Positions 1-10,542 of a stretch of 64,000 bases of DNA are shown piece by piece (within the stretch, counting starts at the first letter, position 1; each line of letters opens with the position of its first letter). The translations under genes and the position numbers were made by a program. The notes beneath the pieces are model-generated. The model had not been told where the DNA came from. It was given only the letters and a program-made list of their open reading frames with translations, and made no database searches. This stretch comes from Ampelomyces quisqualis (Eukaryota > Ascomycota > Dothideomycetes > Pleosporales > Phaeosphaeriaceae), in assembly GCA_018398575.1 (NCBI GenBank), contig JAGTXZ010000020.1:2356001-2420000 (forward strand). Direction: 5' to 3'.

Positions 1-1
1 G

Positions 2-2641
2 CGCCAACTATATCTCAACCTGCGAAGCGAGGACCTCCCTGACGTGTCGATCAGTGGGTGTTCCGTCGAAAAGGTTGTCAACCACACGTTGCCGAATGGG
101 CACCCGTCGATCCATCTTTTCAAGCTCCAGATGTCTGAGCAGACTTACGTTCATGAAGCTGATAGCATCTCAACCCTGTTCAATCATCCTAGCGTTGAGG
201 GCGTGTACGAAACACAGGTGCCCCTGAACATACGCGCAATCTTGGAGCTCGGAAGCAGCTGCACTTTCGATGAGTCTCAGAAGGGCGTGCTTGGTAAAGG
301 CTTAGAGCAGGGATTCGACCTGTCCGCTCTCAGGAGGGTCCCATCACAGAAGACATACCTAGCTGATGCGCCGATGAGCTACCTCTACGTCTACCATGTC
401 AGTAGTGGCGACCGTCATATTTACGCCATCTTCTCAACATCCAAGAGTGATGCACAGATCATCATCCAAAACAAGACGAAGGACTCCCAGGGTATGCCAA
501 ATGTGGACCGCATCTACGCCGATGCTGTGCGGCGACGCCTCGAAGACAACCAAGGAGAGCCGTGGCAGACTATGATCGATTATCAGGATGACATCCACTT
601 CAAGACCACGATAGTCACTACAAGGCGCAAAGCCTTACTTGAGCTTGGCGATGTGATTAAAAAGAGGAAGGCAGAAGAAGGCAAGCCACTGATCGTCGTG
701 ATGCAATCGCCGAACCAGGCCTTGCTATCGCATGACATAGCAATCCTTAAAGACATGCCAATTCTCCCTCTACATCCAGATGAAACGGACAAGCAACTTC
801 CTCCGCTTGGTTGGCAGTCTTTCATTGCGAAGAGGCTTGTCAGCCACTACCTTGATCTGGGATCTTGGGTTGCGCATCTCCTCGAGCTCTCAAAATATGG
901 AGATATCCCACTGTGCAATCTTGAAAGCAACGATCCCCGCTTCTTAATCGACGTTGCTTACGCACGCCGGCTACAGAAAGACCGAGTTATTCTCTGGTGG
1001 TCCGGCCAAGCAAAACCAGATCACGCAGGCTACGAGAAGGACGACATTCTTGGACCTCTGGAGACCGTTGAGATGCCATCGATCAACAACGCAGGGACGT
1101 ACTCCTCGGTGTGCATCGATTTAAACCTACGCAACCTCGCCATCAATACCATCCTATCGTCATCCCTGGTCAACGAACTGGAAGGCGCGGATTCGGTATC
1201 CTTCAATCCTTCCGCACCCTCATATGAAACCGTGGATGATGGCACAAACGTCATTCACTCCGACAATGCCTTCGCGGGTGCCGGAATCACTGTCCTTCGC
1301 GAAATGGTCAAAGCCTGGTGGATCGAAGCTGTACAAGCTGGCTCCGGCTTTAGCATGGCCGATGTCATGGTGCAGCATCTTGTCCGCTGGGTCAGCAGTC
1401 CAGGGTCCTTTTTGTACGACAGGTCTTTGCATTACTACGTGGAAATGATGTCGAAGAAGACGTTGCAGCAACTGATGACGGATTTCAAGCGTGTTGGTTC
1501 GCACATCGTCTTCGCCAGCCCAAATCGGCTGTTGCTTCAAACGACTAAAGCTGAGATTGGCAACGCTTACGCATATAGCCAGTACATAATCAAGACGATC
1601 AAGTCGAAACCGTTGTTCCAATTCATGGAGCTGGAGGTCAAGGAGTACTGGGACTACCTCGTGTGGTACGATGAGTTCAACTACGGCGGCAAGGGCTGTA
1701 AAGAGGTTGTCGAGGAAGAGAACCAGGTCGTCGAAAACATTATGTGCTGGCAACTAGCACAATTCTTACCTGCAACACTTCAGCCTACTTTCAACGATTG
1801 GGTCATCGAATTCATTGAACTCATGCACGCGCGGAAACGTCCGGCTGTCACCGAAGGCTCGACGCCTCGTGCCACCCAAATCCCGCTGCGACCGCTCACA
1901 GTGGATCCGAATGAGCAGACCCAGATTCTACCCAAGACGTTCACCAAGCCACTTTTCAAGCAGATCTCGACCATTTTGCGACGACAGCACTCCGAAATGT
2001 TGCATCCCGAGCTTGCATCAGACTACGAGTTTCCTCAGCTTCCGGGCTCGCATTTGAAGTTGAAGAATCCAGTTCTTCAGCTCGTCAAGTCAATCATGCA
2101 GGTCCTCAGTCTTGATCGTGCGATCTCGCTCGAGGCGCGTATGCTCCGAAAAGAATTGCTGAACCTCTTCGACATCCGTGAGTTCAGTGCCGAAGCGACA
2201 TTCACGAACCCCAGTGCCGCTTTGACAGTTAGAAGCGTCATATGTGACGAATGCACATTCTCTCGGGACCTTGACTTATGTCGCGATGCGACTCTCCTCC
2301 CGCCCATCTCCCCAGCAAACGCAGAAAACCCGCCTCCGCCGCCAAAGTGGAAGTGTGACAATTGCGAATCGACGTACGACAAGTTGCGCATTGAGGAGCA
2401 ACTCGTGTCTGACGTCCAGAAGGTCGTGCTAGAGTGGTGCGCGCAAGATTTGAAGTGCAGCAAGTGCAAGAGGTTAAGGAGCAACGAGTTCATGGAGCAT
2501 TGTGCGTGTGCAGGAGAGTGGGTAGCCACAAAAAACAGAGGGGATGTCAAGAAGAAGCTGAACACGTACAACAACGTGGCTGGGTTCTATGGCCTCAGGA
2601 TGCTGGAAGCAGTTGTGCAAGAATGTTTGGAGGGTATCTAG
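2..2641 (+). CDS. POL2: DNA polymerase epsilon catalytic subunit, C-terminal part (5' truncated by window)
   Basis: The reading frame is open from base 2 to the TAG at 2639-2641 (879 codons), so the gene starts outside the window. The visible part is the non-catalytic C-terminal half of the leading-strand replicative polymerase. That half keeps the polymerase fold but is inactive and scaffolds the Dpb2 subunit and the CMG helicase. The decisive feature is the end of the protein: a Cys-rich module with CDEC and CDNC pairs (CysA zinc finger), then a C-x2-C (CSKC) followed by CAC (CysB), the last residues before a short tail. This arrangement is diagnostic of B-family polymerase C-termini. No intron is seen in this part. 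A short out-of-frame ORF overlaps the 3' end and is not counted. Identification is firm; the gene boundary upstream is not visible. Confidence 0.95.
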   Translation, partial: RQLYLNLRSEDLPDVSISGCSVEKVVNHTLPNGHPSIHLFKLQMSEQTYVHEADSISTLFNHPSVEGVYETQVPLNIRAILELGSSCTFDESQKGVLGKGLEQGFDLSALRRVPSQKTYLADAPMSYLYVYHVSSGDRHIYAIFSTSKSDAQIIIQNKTKDSQGMPNVDRIYADAVRRRLEDNQGEPWQTMIDYQDDIHFKTTIVTTRRKALLELGDVIKKRKAEEGKPLIVVMQSPNQALLSHDIAILKDMPILPLHPDETDKQLPPLGWQSFIAKRLVSHYLDLGSWVAHLLELSKYGDIPLCNLESNDPRFLIDVAYARRLQKDRVILWWSGQAKPDHAGYEKDDILGPLETVEMPSINNAGTYSSVCIDLNLRNLAINTILSSSLVNELEGADSVSFNPSAPSYETVDDGTNVIHSDNAFAGAGITVLREMVKAWWIEAVQAGSGFSMADVMVQHLVRWVSSPGSFLYDRSLHYYVEMMSKKTLQQLMTDFKRVGSHIVFASPNRLLLQTTKAEIGNAYAYSQYIIKTIKSKPLFQFMELEVKEYWDYLVWYDEFNYGGKGCKEVVEEENQVVENIMCWQLAQFLPATLQPTFNDWVIEFIELMHARKRPAVTEGSTPRATQIPLRPLTVDPNEQTQILPKTFTKPLFKQISTILRRQHSEMLHPELASDYEFPQLPGSHLKLKNPVLQLVKSIMQVLSLDRAISLEARMLRKELLNLFDIREFSAEATFTNPSAALTVRSVICDECTFSRDLDLCRDATLLPPISPANAENPPPPPKWKCDNCESTYDKLRIEEQLVSDVQKVVLEWCAQDLKCSKCKRLRSNEFMEHCACAGEWVATKNRGDVKKKLNTYNNVAGFYGLRMLEAVVQECLEGI

Positions 2642-3087
2642 GAAACATGGTGCGGGGTGTGACGGAAGAGCAGCGGGACTATGTTGCTAGGATGGGCGAA
2701 CATCCTTGGTTTCCTTGGCGTTTGTTTTGACTTCCCTTATGCCGTTCAGCAGAATTACTGTATCTATGTGTTGCCTATGGCATGCTGCCTATATATGTTG
2801 TTTACATAGTACGCGTTGCCGCTATGTCACCCACTAGTCTACCTAAGAAGCAATGCTGAACAACAGATTCGTGTATGCAAAGCTGTTGGCAACACTACGG
2901 AGTGCACTTTCGAGTTATTAGCCCTCTATTACTTGGACCATCACGTTGTCACCTTCCATTGTATGGCGTTTTGAGCGGACCCGTTGATCAGTAGAATGGC
3001 GCTCTGATTGACTGAAAATGTGTTGTCATCACGTGATAACAACAGACATCGGCGGGAACATCAAAACCTTTTGCCGACCGCCATGCC

Positions 3088-3156
3088 TTAGGTTACTTTG
3101 CTTCGCCAAGCTCGTGGTCACGTTTTTGGACATGTGAAGGGGGAGGATTCTAGTGT
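3088..3156 (+). pseudogene. Decayed fragment of a TauD-like gene copy
   Basis: About 69 bases align with 4266-4344 of the intact TauD-like gene downstream, in the same orientation. The longest shared stretch runs through TTGGACATGTGAAGG, and a second block is GAGGATTCTAGT. The relic differs mainly by G-to-A and C-to-T changes (for example TTGGGC has become TTAGGT) and by a small deletion of about 8 bases in the middle. No open frame survives. It is most simply the remnant of a tandem duplication inactivated by RIP or drift. Confidence 0.7.
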
Positions 3157-3281
3157 CAACGGACGATCAACGGTTTTCTAGTATTATAGCCGAGGGATCC
3201 TCAGTTCTGTCAACAGAATGGCGGGGTAGGTACCCACGCACCCCGCCAACCATGAGAACTCGCGTCCAGGAACCATTATTA

Positions 3282-3494
3282 CTGCAGGTAGGCAGGACCG
3301 ACGGAAAGGCCGATGAGGAACATCATGCTGCACAGCGTGTAATCTACAACATTACCAGTCACACAACATGTTATTTTAAAGCTCTTAGTACGCTACAGCT
3401 CTTCCAACAAACTACATCTTTACCTGATTTTAATGCGTTGAGTTACAAAGCTTTGAAGTTCACTCGGCTTTCCGTCGGTCGTGCCCACCTGCAG
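3282..3494. mobile_element. MITE with about 33-bp terminal inverted repeats and TA target duplication
   Basis: The left end (CTGCAGGTAGGCAGGACCGA at 3282 onward) is the near-perfect inverted complement of the right end (to 3494). The match extends about 33 bases through CCGACGGAAAG. Immediately outside both ends is the dinucleotide TA (3280-3281 and 3495-3496), the target-site duplication of Tc1/mariner-type elements. The 213-bp body has no transposase. It lies between the TauD relic and the TATA box of the TauD-like gene. Confidence 0.75.
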
Positions 3495-3574
3495 TAGGAA
3501 CAGCAATCACGCAATCCAGGCTAAATATCACATCAGCCAGGGCATGGTGATGGCGGGGTGTAGGGGTTCTAGAA

Positions 3575-3583
3575 TATATAAAG
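3575..3583 (+). promoter_or_regulatory. TATA box of the TauD-like gene
   Basis: TATATAAAG lies 152 bases before the ATG at 3735, a plausible spacing for a fungal core promoter with a 5' leader of about 100 bases. It sits 80 bases downstream of the MITE. Confidence 0.55.
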
Positions 3584-3734
3584 ATCTTTAGAAGCCACTA
3601 GGATATACATCTGCTCTTGCTTTTGGTTGATAGCTTGAGACACTTGAAGTACTCAATTCATCCTACACAAGTCCATCGACTTTGTCATAATCGTGCACAC
3701 CAAACAGTACCGAAACAATTGTTACAACATCATC

Positions 3735-5115
3735 ATGGCTCCTGCCTTGACCTCACTCGCTCCTACAGCTCCACATGAGCTGTCGAAGAAGCTTGCAAAC
3801 AACAATGCACCAAAGAACATCTTCCCAGATGGCATAAAGACCTCGGGCCAGCACGACCCTCTTTATGATCAGCTGCGACCATACTCCGACTTTCCCACGG
3901 AAATTAATGGCGTGCGTAACTTACCCCTTTCTTAGAGACAAGAATGGACATGCATCACTAACAACCAATAGTCGACCGCATGGGACAGAGAAGAATACAA
4001 GAACAACCCAGAGCGCTGGACCCATACCTTCTCAGAAGAAGAAGTCAAAGAGATATCAGACGCAGCAGATACCTTCATCTCCAGCAGAACACCACTGACC
4101 GGAATCTCAAAGGAAAAATTCCGGCTCCCAAAATTCGGTCACTTCCTTGAGCCACTGCGGAAAGAATTGATCGATGGCAAGGGCTTTATCCTCTTTAAAG
4201 GCCTGCCGGTAACCGAGTGGGGAAACCGAAAGAGTGCTGTTGCATACATGGGTCTTGGCACTTACTTGGGCTACTTTGTATCGCAAAACTCTCGTGGTCA
4301 TGTTCTTGGACATGTGAAGGACTTGGGTGAGGATTCTAGTCAGATCGACAAAGTGCGCATTTATCGCACCAACGCGCGACAATTCTTCCATGCCGACGAT
4401 TCAGATCTCGTTGGATTGCTGTGTGTCGCAAAGGCGCTGGAGGGTGGAGAAAGTGACTTGGTAAGTGCAGGACACTACGGTCAAGTCGCGCAATGAGTGC
4501 TAATATATTGCAGGTAAGCAGTCATTCTGTCTGGAACGACCTTCAAAAGAACAATCCAGATGTTGCCGAAATTCTCACACAGCCCATCTGGTACTTCGAC
4601 CGTAAGGGCGAGACGAGCAAGGGAGAGCAAGAGTGGATCAAGACGAGCGTGTTCTATTTAGAGACTGGTCCGGGCCCTAGAGTATACTCCAAGTAAGTAT
4701 AGTCATCAGCCAAAAACCAGAAGCGACTTGCCGATGCTGATTATCGCGCAGATGGGACCCATACTATGTTAAATCACTCACCCGCTTCTCCGACGCCGGA
4801 CTTATCCCAGCTCTTTCGCCTGAGCAACAACGAGCTGCTCAGATTCTCGAAGACACATGCCTCAAGCTGGCATTGCACATGATCCTTGATGTCGGCGACA
4901 TTCAATTCTTGTCGAACAACCACATACTGCATGCCAGGACAGCGTACAGGGATCATGCACCGCCAGCTCCACGCAGGCATTTGATGAGACTGTGGTTGAG
5001 CACGCCGGAGGATGAGGGAGGCTGGAGGCTGCCGTTCCATGATAGTAGGGAGAAGAAGAGGGGTGGTATTCAGGTTGATGACACGGCGCCTGTTGCGCCG
5101 GAAGATGCGGAGTGA
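3735..5115 (+). CDS. TauD/TfdA-family Fe(II)/2-oxoglutarate dioxygenase
   Basis: Four exons: 3735-3911, 3972-4460, 4514-4692, 4752-5115, with introns of 60, 53 and 59 bp and all phases agreeing, giving 402 residues. TauD-fold enzymes hydroxylate small substrates using Fe(II), O2 and 2-oxoglutarate. The iron ligands are visible: H-x-D at His199/Asp201 (context FFHADDSD) and a distal His at 342 (context ILHAR), followed by an Arg-rich segment (RRHLMRLWL) that would bind 2-oxoglutarate. Fungal members of this length are common and mostly uncharacterised, so the substrate is unknown. There is no signal peptide, so a cytosolic enzyme is likely. The ATG at 3735 is in a good context after a TATA box. 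A broken copy and a MITE lie just upstream. Confidence 0.88.
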
Positions 5116-5359
5116 GGCGCTGAGAGCGATTCTGTATGTAGAACCATGAGGATAGATGCAATAAGAAGAAAGTTCAACGACGCAGCGTCTTGATTGAGAA
5201 GGCTCGTGATGTTGAAAGGGCCCATGGGTCAATCTCCACCAAGACGCCGGATCGTCATGAGAAAAGCAAAATATCTCATCAACCACAACCGGCAAAAATA
5301 CGAGGCTGACTTGGTTGCGCTCTTCACACTACACGCAAGAAGAAAAAATCAACATCAAA

Positions 5360-5541
5360 ATGGCAAAAGGTATGGGTCGAATCCACGACCCTTTTGTTCC
5401 AAAGATTGTGTAAGTGCAGTGTTGTGCGGGACTCGCGGTCACTTCTGGTAAAAGGCAAGAAATGAATTCGTACAAATCCTCGCACTGCACATCGAGTTCC
5501 TCAAAACATACCGTTTATATCTTCAGCCAGGTATGGTGTAA
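5360..5541 (+). CDS. Small spliced ORF, unknown function
   Basis: ATG at 5360 lies in a strong fungal context (TCAAAATGGC). Exon 1 (5360-5409) encodes MAKGMGRIHDPFVPKI and stops at a consensus GTAAGT donor. Joining it to an AG at 5458-5459 (50-bp intron) keeps the frame and continues NEFVQILALHIEFLKTYRLY, a helix-like segment, to a TAA at 5539-5541 (43 residues). A GTATGG at 5531 could be another donor leading to an exon from 5594, giving about 56 residues. I do not recognise the protein. Its size and composition resemble small mitochondrial or membrane-associated subunits, but that is only an impression. Confidence 0.4.
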
Positions 5542-6568
5542 CAGGGCTGGCTGGACACTTGAGTGTGAACGCAGTGCGCTCCATAATTTGCAGCGCTAGT
5601 AAGTAAGGGTCCTTGCGCAACACGCATCGAGTCGAGTCTGTGAGAGCGGATTTGTATCGTGGCGATCAGGGAACGCGCTGGCCGTGCGCCTTGGCCTGAC
5701 GGCCCTGCCTGGACCTGGAGGCTCATTGCCCTGCACCCTTTCACAAGTCGTTCCAGATATTTTGTTGTTGTTTATGCGCATCGTCTGATATCGGTTTGGT
5801 CAAGGTAGGCGTTTTGTAGGAGTTCGGGGCGAGTTACCACCTCCGATTGCAGATGTTACTATGTGACCCTCTAGAAGCAACCTCGCTCGAGGCGCATTCG
5901 TCACGTCAATCGTGACTCTCCGGGCGGTGTCATGTCTTGTTCATTCAGTCCACGGCGCATCACCTGGTGCTATCGGCCCCAATTGTCTCTCCACCAGGAA
6001 CTCGTTTGTGATTTCGGTTCCTACGCTCCTGCTGTTAAGAACCTTGTCGATTCGCAAATTTGGAAGTGTGCCTGGCACAACTTGGGTGTTTAAACTCTTG
6101 TGATCTTTATTTCACCGCCTATTCTGTGTTTCACTCCACATTTGCCTTGATAGAACCGTTTGCACCACGAATCCAGACGCAACAACATCAACAATTCTTC
6201 ACCCATGACGTCGCGGTTGCCCTTCGGCGTTGATGCCAAGGCTCGCTAACACTGTTTATCACACGGAGGCAGGCACGCGCAACGGGTAGTACAACATCGC
6301 AAAGGGCACTCGGTAGCCCTTACATGCTCTTTCTATTCTCCATAAACCTCCTGTCTCTACCGTCTCCTTTGGCGCGAAGCTTTCTCAACTCGGCCAGTCC
6401 GACTCACGTTCATTGTCACTGCAGGCAGTCTGTCGTTTATTCACACCACCTGTAGTCTTCTGTGCGTAGTGCCGACTTCCTGCTCCAAACTCAAACACAA
6501 ATCCTCAAGCAACATACTCGCCTTACATTAGCAAACAAACATTCCATAACACTCGCTTCATCCTCACC
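5542..6568 (+). other. Gene-less stretch, probable long promoter/5' leader of the GH17 gene
   Basis: No supportable gene is seen. The last 250 bases before the ATG at 6569 are rich in C and T on the coding strand (many CTC, TCC and CACTC runs), typical of promoters and leaders of well-expressed fungal cell-wall genes. Confidence 0.4.
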
Positions 6569-7952
6569 ATGAAGTCTGTCGCTCTTGCGAGTGCGCTCGT
6601 CGCCAGCATTCTCGTGGGCACCATCAGCGGCCGACCGTTCAGTAAGTCACTGAAGTCTCTTAAGTCAATCGTGCTGGGAACTGAAAATCGCAGTCAACAA
6701 GCGCGATCTTGTCACCGAGGTCATCTACGTCACCGAGACTGTCGCCAATGTCGCTGTATATGTCGATGAGAACGGCATCCCCTACTCGACCACCACTGAG
6801 GCCCAGGTGACGAGCGCTCCGAGTGTCGCGGTTACTACGAGTTCCACAATTTCTAAGACGACAAGTGAGCACGCTATTGCGGCGCCAGTCGCATCGTCGT
6901 CGCCTCTGCCCACGCCACCAGCTGCATCATCGTCTGCGTCGCCTCTGCCCGACTTGCCTGAGTCAAGCAGTGCGCCTTCGTCAGTTGAGGTAGACCAGGC
7001 TCCGACATCTGTTGTCTATGATGTGCCAACATCCTCCGCGGCCGCCGCACCAACTGTCACACCTCCGCCAGCACCCACAACTGCGGGGCCTACGCCTCCA
7101 CCTCAAGCCTCCTCTTCGGACGTGCCTGCCATCAAGAATGACGATAATAGAGACAGCCTCGGCATGGGCATAACATACGATTTCTTCACTGGTACCCACG
7201 ACAACTCGGCTTGTAAATCTGATCAGCAGGTCGCAGAGGAATTCGAGAAGATGAAGGACTACAGCGTGGTTCGCGTCTACGGCATGAGCTGCAACCAGAT
7301 CGCACTCGCTGTTCAAAATGCCGCCAAGCACAACCAGAAGCTCATGGCCGGTATCTACCTCAGCAAGCGGGGCGGCGGTGAAAGCATCAGCGACACTATC
7401 TGGAAGTGGAAGGAAGCTCTGGACCAATATAACCATGGCGATTGGAGCATGGTTGCGTTGTTCTCCGTCGCGAACGAGCGTGTCAATGAAGGTGACATGA
7501 CTGTATCTGACGTGGTCGACGCCATCCGTGACGCCCGCGGCCAGCTCCGAAACCTTGGTTACAACGGCCCAGTTGGTACAGTCGATACTGTTCCCGCTAC
7601 CATCGACAACCCTAGCCTCTGCGAAGAATCTGATGTGGTTATGGTCAACTGCCATGCATTCTTCGACACGAACACCGCTGCCTCTGCCGCCGGTTCTTTC
7701 GTCAAATCACAGGTTGAGCGCGTCAAGACGGCTTGCAATAACAAGCGCGTTGTCGTCACCGAATCTGGCTGGCCTCATCAGGGCAACGCCAATGGCGGTG
7801 CCGTTCCCAGCGCAGAAAACCAAGCTGCTGCTCTCAAGTCCCTTCGCGAGAACTTCAACGAGGACATGTTCCTGTTCAACGCCTTCGACTCCAATTGGAA
7901 GTCGGACACAGCTTCGACCTTTAATGCGGAGCAGTACTGGGGTATTATGTAG
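6569..7952 (+). CDS. Secreted glycoside hydrolase family 17 beta-1,3-glucanase (Scw4/Scw10-like)
   Basis: Two exons, 6569-6641 and 6694-7952 (52-bp intron in the secretion-signal region), encode 443 residues. Order of parts: a signal peptide (residues 1-21, hydrophobic core ALASALVASILVG), a Kex2-type dibasic KR at about residue 27-28, and a Ser/Thr/Pro-rich linker of roughly 110 residues likely to be O-glycosylated. The GH17 barrel starts near GMGITYDFF. Glu286 in the motif VANER is the expected acid/base and Glu381 in VVTESGWPH the expected nucleophile. The family remodels beta-1,3-glucan in the cell wall, and the protein probably acts there. No GPI-anchor signal is evident at the C-terminus (ends YWGIM). 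A genuine cell-wall enzyme is clear; endo-glucanase versus transglycosylase activity cannot be decided. Confidence 0.92.
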
Positions 7953-8228
7953 TAGGCGTTTCAGGGGATTGAGGCATTTCTCTCCTGTGTTGGGAGATCT
8001 ATCGGTATGCAGGAAGCACTGCGTACCGCTTTCTTCATCACACATCATGCGTACCAGCAGCTGAGATCTGCAACGTGTGATGTAAGCATTTCTGGCGCCA
8101 TGATGGATCACGAAGACATGCATTATGTAATATAGATATCCGATTCTCAATTGAATGAATAAGTCACGACACGTCTACCTGTTTCTTACTACTCACAAAC
8201 ATGCCATCAAGTCATTGGCAAGCCTAAT

Positions 8229-9909
8229 CTAGTAACCCAAGTCGGTGGCAGTTTCTGTAAGCGCCTTGACCAACCCGTCCAAGGTCCCCGTCCTCGTGCC
8301 TCCATTCACGACCACCCTGAAGAACCTGCCCTTGTCGCCCGGCGCGTAATCGATCATGAAGCCACGACTAATCAACCTATTCGCAATGTCCACAGTGACT
8401 TTGCTATTTTTCTCCGCATCGCCCTCCAACTCTCCTTGCCGTGCATAGTAAAAGCACACCTGCAAACACGGCAACGGCTCGGGGCTAATCGTCACAAACC
8501 TGCCAGTCTCCTTCAACGTTGCCAACAAATACTCTGCATTCGCATAGCCCTTGGCGACCCAGTGCGCAAAGTACGCGGCGCCATAGTACTGCAGGGCCAG
8601 GAAGAACTTGAGGGCATCGGCCCTGCGACCACACTGCGGCGTCAAATCGGCGAGGTCGTACATGTCCTCTGCGCGTGCGGCGGGGGCGTTGTGGAAAAGA
8701 TAGGCCGCGGGCAAGGTCATGGCGGCGTGGAAGTGGGCCATGTCTGCGCCGAGCAGGAAGGAAGACGTCATGGGGACGCCGAGCATTTTGTGCGGGTTGA
8801 TGGTGATGCTGTCTGCGAGGTGTGCGCCTGCGAGGCGCGACGAGGCGTGTGGGGCGGAGAAGATGACGGGCCCGCCCCAGGAGCCGTCAATGTGCAGCCA
8901 TATATTGTGTTGTTTGCAGATGGTGGACAGTTGGGTGAAGGGGTCAAAGGAGCCGTGGACGGTGGTGCCGGCGGTGGCGTTTAGGAAAAAGGGGGTTTCG
9001 CCGCGTGCTTTGCTTTCTTGGACGAGGCGTGCGAAGTGCTCGGGGATAATTTGGCCGTCGTCATTGACGGGGACGCTGATGACGTTGGAGGTGCCTAGGC
9101 CGTGGAGATTGGCTGCTTTTTCGACCGAGTAGTGTCCGTGAGCGGAAGTGAAGATTGTGAGTTTAAGGGAACCATGGCCTGATACTTTGGTCTCGGGGTA
9201 CAGGGTGTTGCGGGCGATGACCATGGCGGTGGAGTTGGATGCTGAGCCGCCGGGTTGGGAGATACCGCCGCTCGAGGAGGGGGGAAGGTTAAAGAGCGAT
9301 GCGAGGTATTTTGCTGTACGTTTTTCGATCAGAGTTAGGACTGGGGAGACTTGGTATACGTGGGCCTGTAGGTGAGTTAGTGTTGGCATTCGCTGGGGGT
9401 GGATCTGGAGCGAGGTACGTTTGTGTTGAGGGTTGCGAGGAGAAGTTCGCTTGCGAGTCCGATCTAGACGATGATGAGCTTCGATATCCATAGAATATCT
9501 CAAGGCCCAATCTTACGGCATTGGTACTTCCATACAACTTGTCCAAGAAACCTTGGTCCCACGTGTTGACACTGTACTTCAAGATGGTCTCCACCAAAGA
9601 CACGAGCCCTTCTTTTCCACTCGGTTCATCACTGATTTCCAAGGTTTTCTGCAGAAGACACTCCAGCTTCTTTGGTGGGTGGTGTTCGACAAGTGTGTTC
9701 CTCGGACCACCCCCTTCGACCTTTGACTTGGCGTCTTCATCTGCTGACGCAATGAATGGGATGATGAGGTCTTGAATCGAAGTGAGAAGCTAGCATCTTC
9801 GTCAGCCTATAATTTTCATCACTATGCTCTTCGCAGTTGTGGCTCAATTTTGCGCTACCAGTTGTCTGGTAACCTGACAATGATGCGGGGCTTTGTGGTG
9901 GTGGGACAT
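8229..9909 (-). CDS. Group II PLP-dependent decarboxylase (glutamate/cysteine-sulfinate decarboxylase type)
   Basis: Four exons on the minus strand: 9859-9909, 9517-9789, 9419-9463, 8229-9365, with introns of 69, 53 and 53 bp, all phase 0, giving 501 residues. The 45-bp exon 3 encodes IGLASELLLATLNTN and restores the family's contiguous block between STNA and HVYQVSPVL. Other family marks are QPGGSASN, the PLP-pyridine Asp283 in HIDGSWGG, and the Schiff-base Lys316 in NPHKMLG. The family includes glutamate, cysteine-sulfinate, aspartate and diaminobutyrate decarboxylases. The exact substrate cannot be read from the sequence. Exon 1 (17 codons) is the least certain part. Three direct repeats lie just upstream of the start. 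Confidence 0.87.
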
Positions 9910-9932
9910 GCGGTCGGACTTTTCGGAATGAT

Positions 9933-9973
9933 AGCCGACATTTTTCAGCCGACATTTTGGAGCCGGCATTTTT
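9933..9973 (-). repeat. Three tandem copies of a 12-13 base motif upstream of the decarboxylase ATG
   Basis: On the minus strand the motif AAAATGYCGGCT occurs three times (copies at 9961-9973, 9947-9958, 9933-9945), spaced 14 bases, 24-64 bases before the decarboxylase start. Each copy contains an ATG. The copy nearest the gene opens a short ORF out of frame with the decarboxylase. Confidence 0.7.
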
Positions 9974-10542
9974 CTCTTACGTCTTTGACTTCGTCCGCGC
10001 GATTGAGGGGTGCCTCTGCCTCGCCAGATGTGTGTCCATTGGTTGCGGGCATGGTTGTAACAATATGCTCGTATAATGATGAGATTCAGTCCCAGAAGTT
10101 GCTGTTCAATGTTTTGGGTGAACAAAAGCGAATGGCAGAACAAACGCGGTAGATATTCGGCGGCTCTAGCGCAAAGTCTAATACGTTATGAGAAGGAAAA
10201 GTTGAGTCATCAGTCATCCTTCCTACAGGATGTGCTCGAAGTAGGCAGGAAACTACACGATGCTTGCCGTCTCTCCATGTCTGGTAACACAGAAACAAAC
10301 GTTGCGCAAGAATAGACCCGAACAGCTAGACAGAACGAGACCTGGCAAAGGTATACAAGCGAGGTCTGTTTGATGGATTCAAAGTTATCTGCAATAATGA
10401 AAGGTAGAACGTGCTCGGTGTTTCGTTTGACATGCTTCAGAGGTATCTAGATGAACCAATTGGGGAAGATATACCCCACAACAACGCCTTGTGCCATGCC
10501 TGACAAAAGAAAAGTTTTACACCAGCAAAGCTCACTTGCTTG
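9974..10542. other. Intergenic, no gene seen
   Basis: This stretch contains the upstream region of the decarboxylase and the 3' flank of NOP9. No ORF with convincing protein features was found on either strand. Confidence 0.4.
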
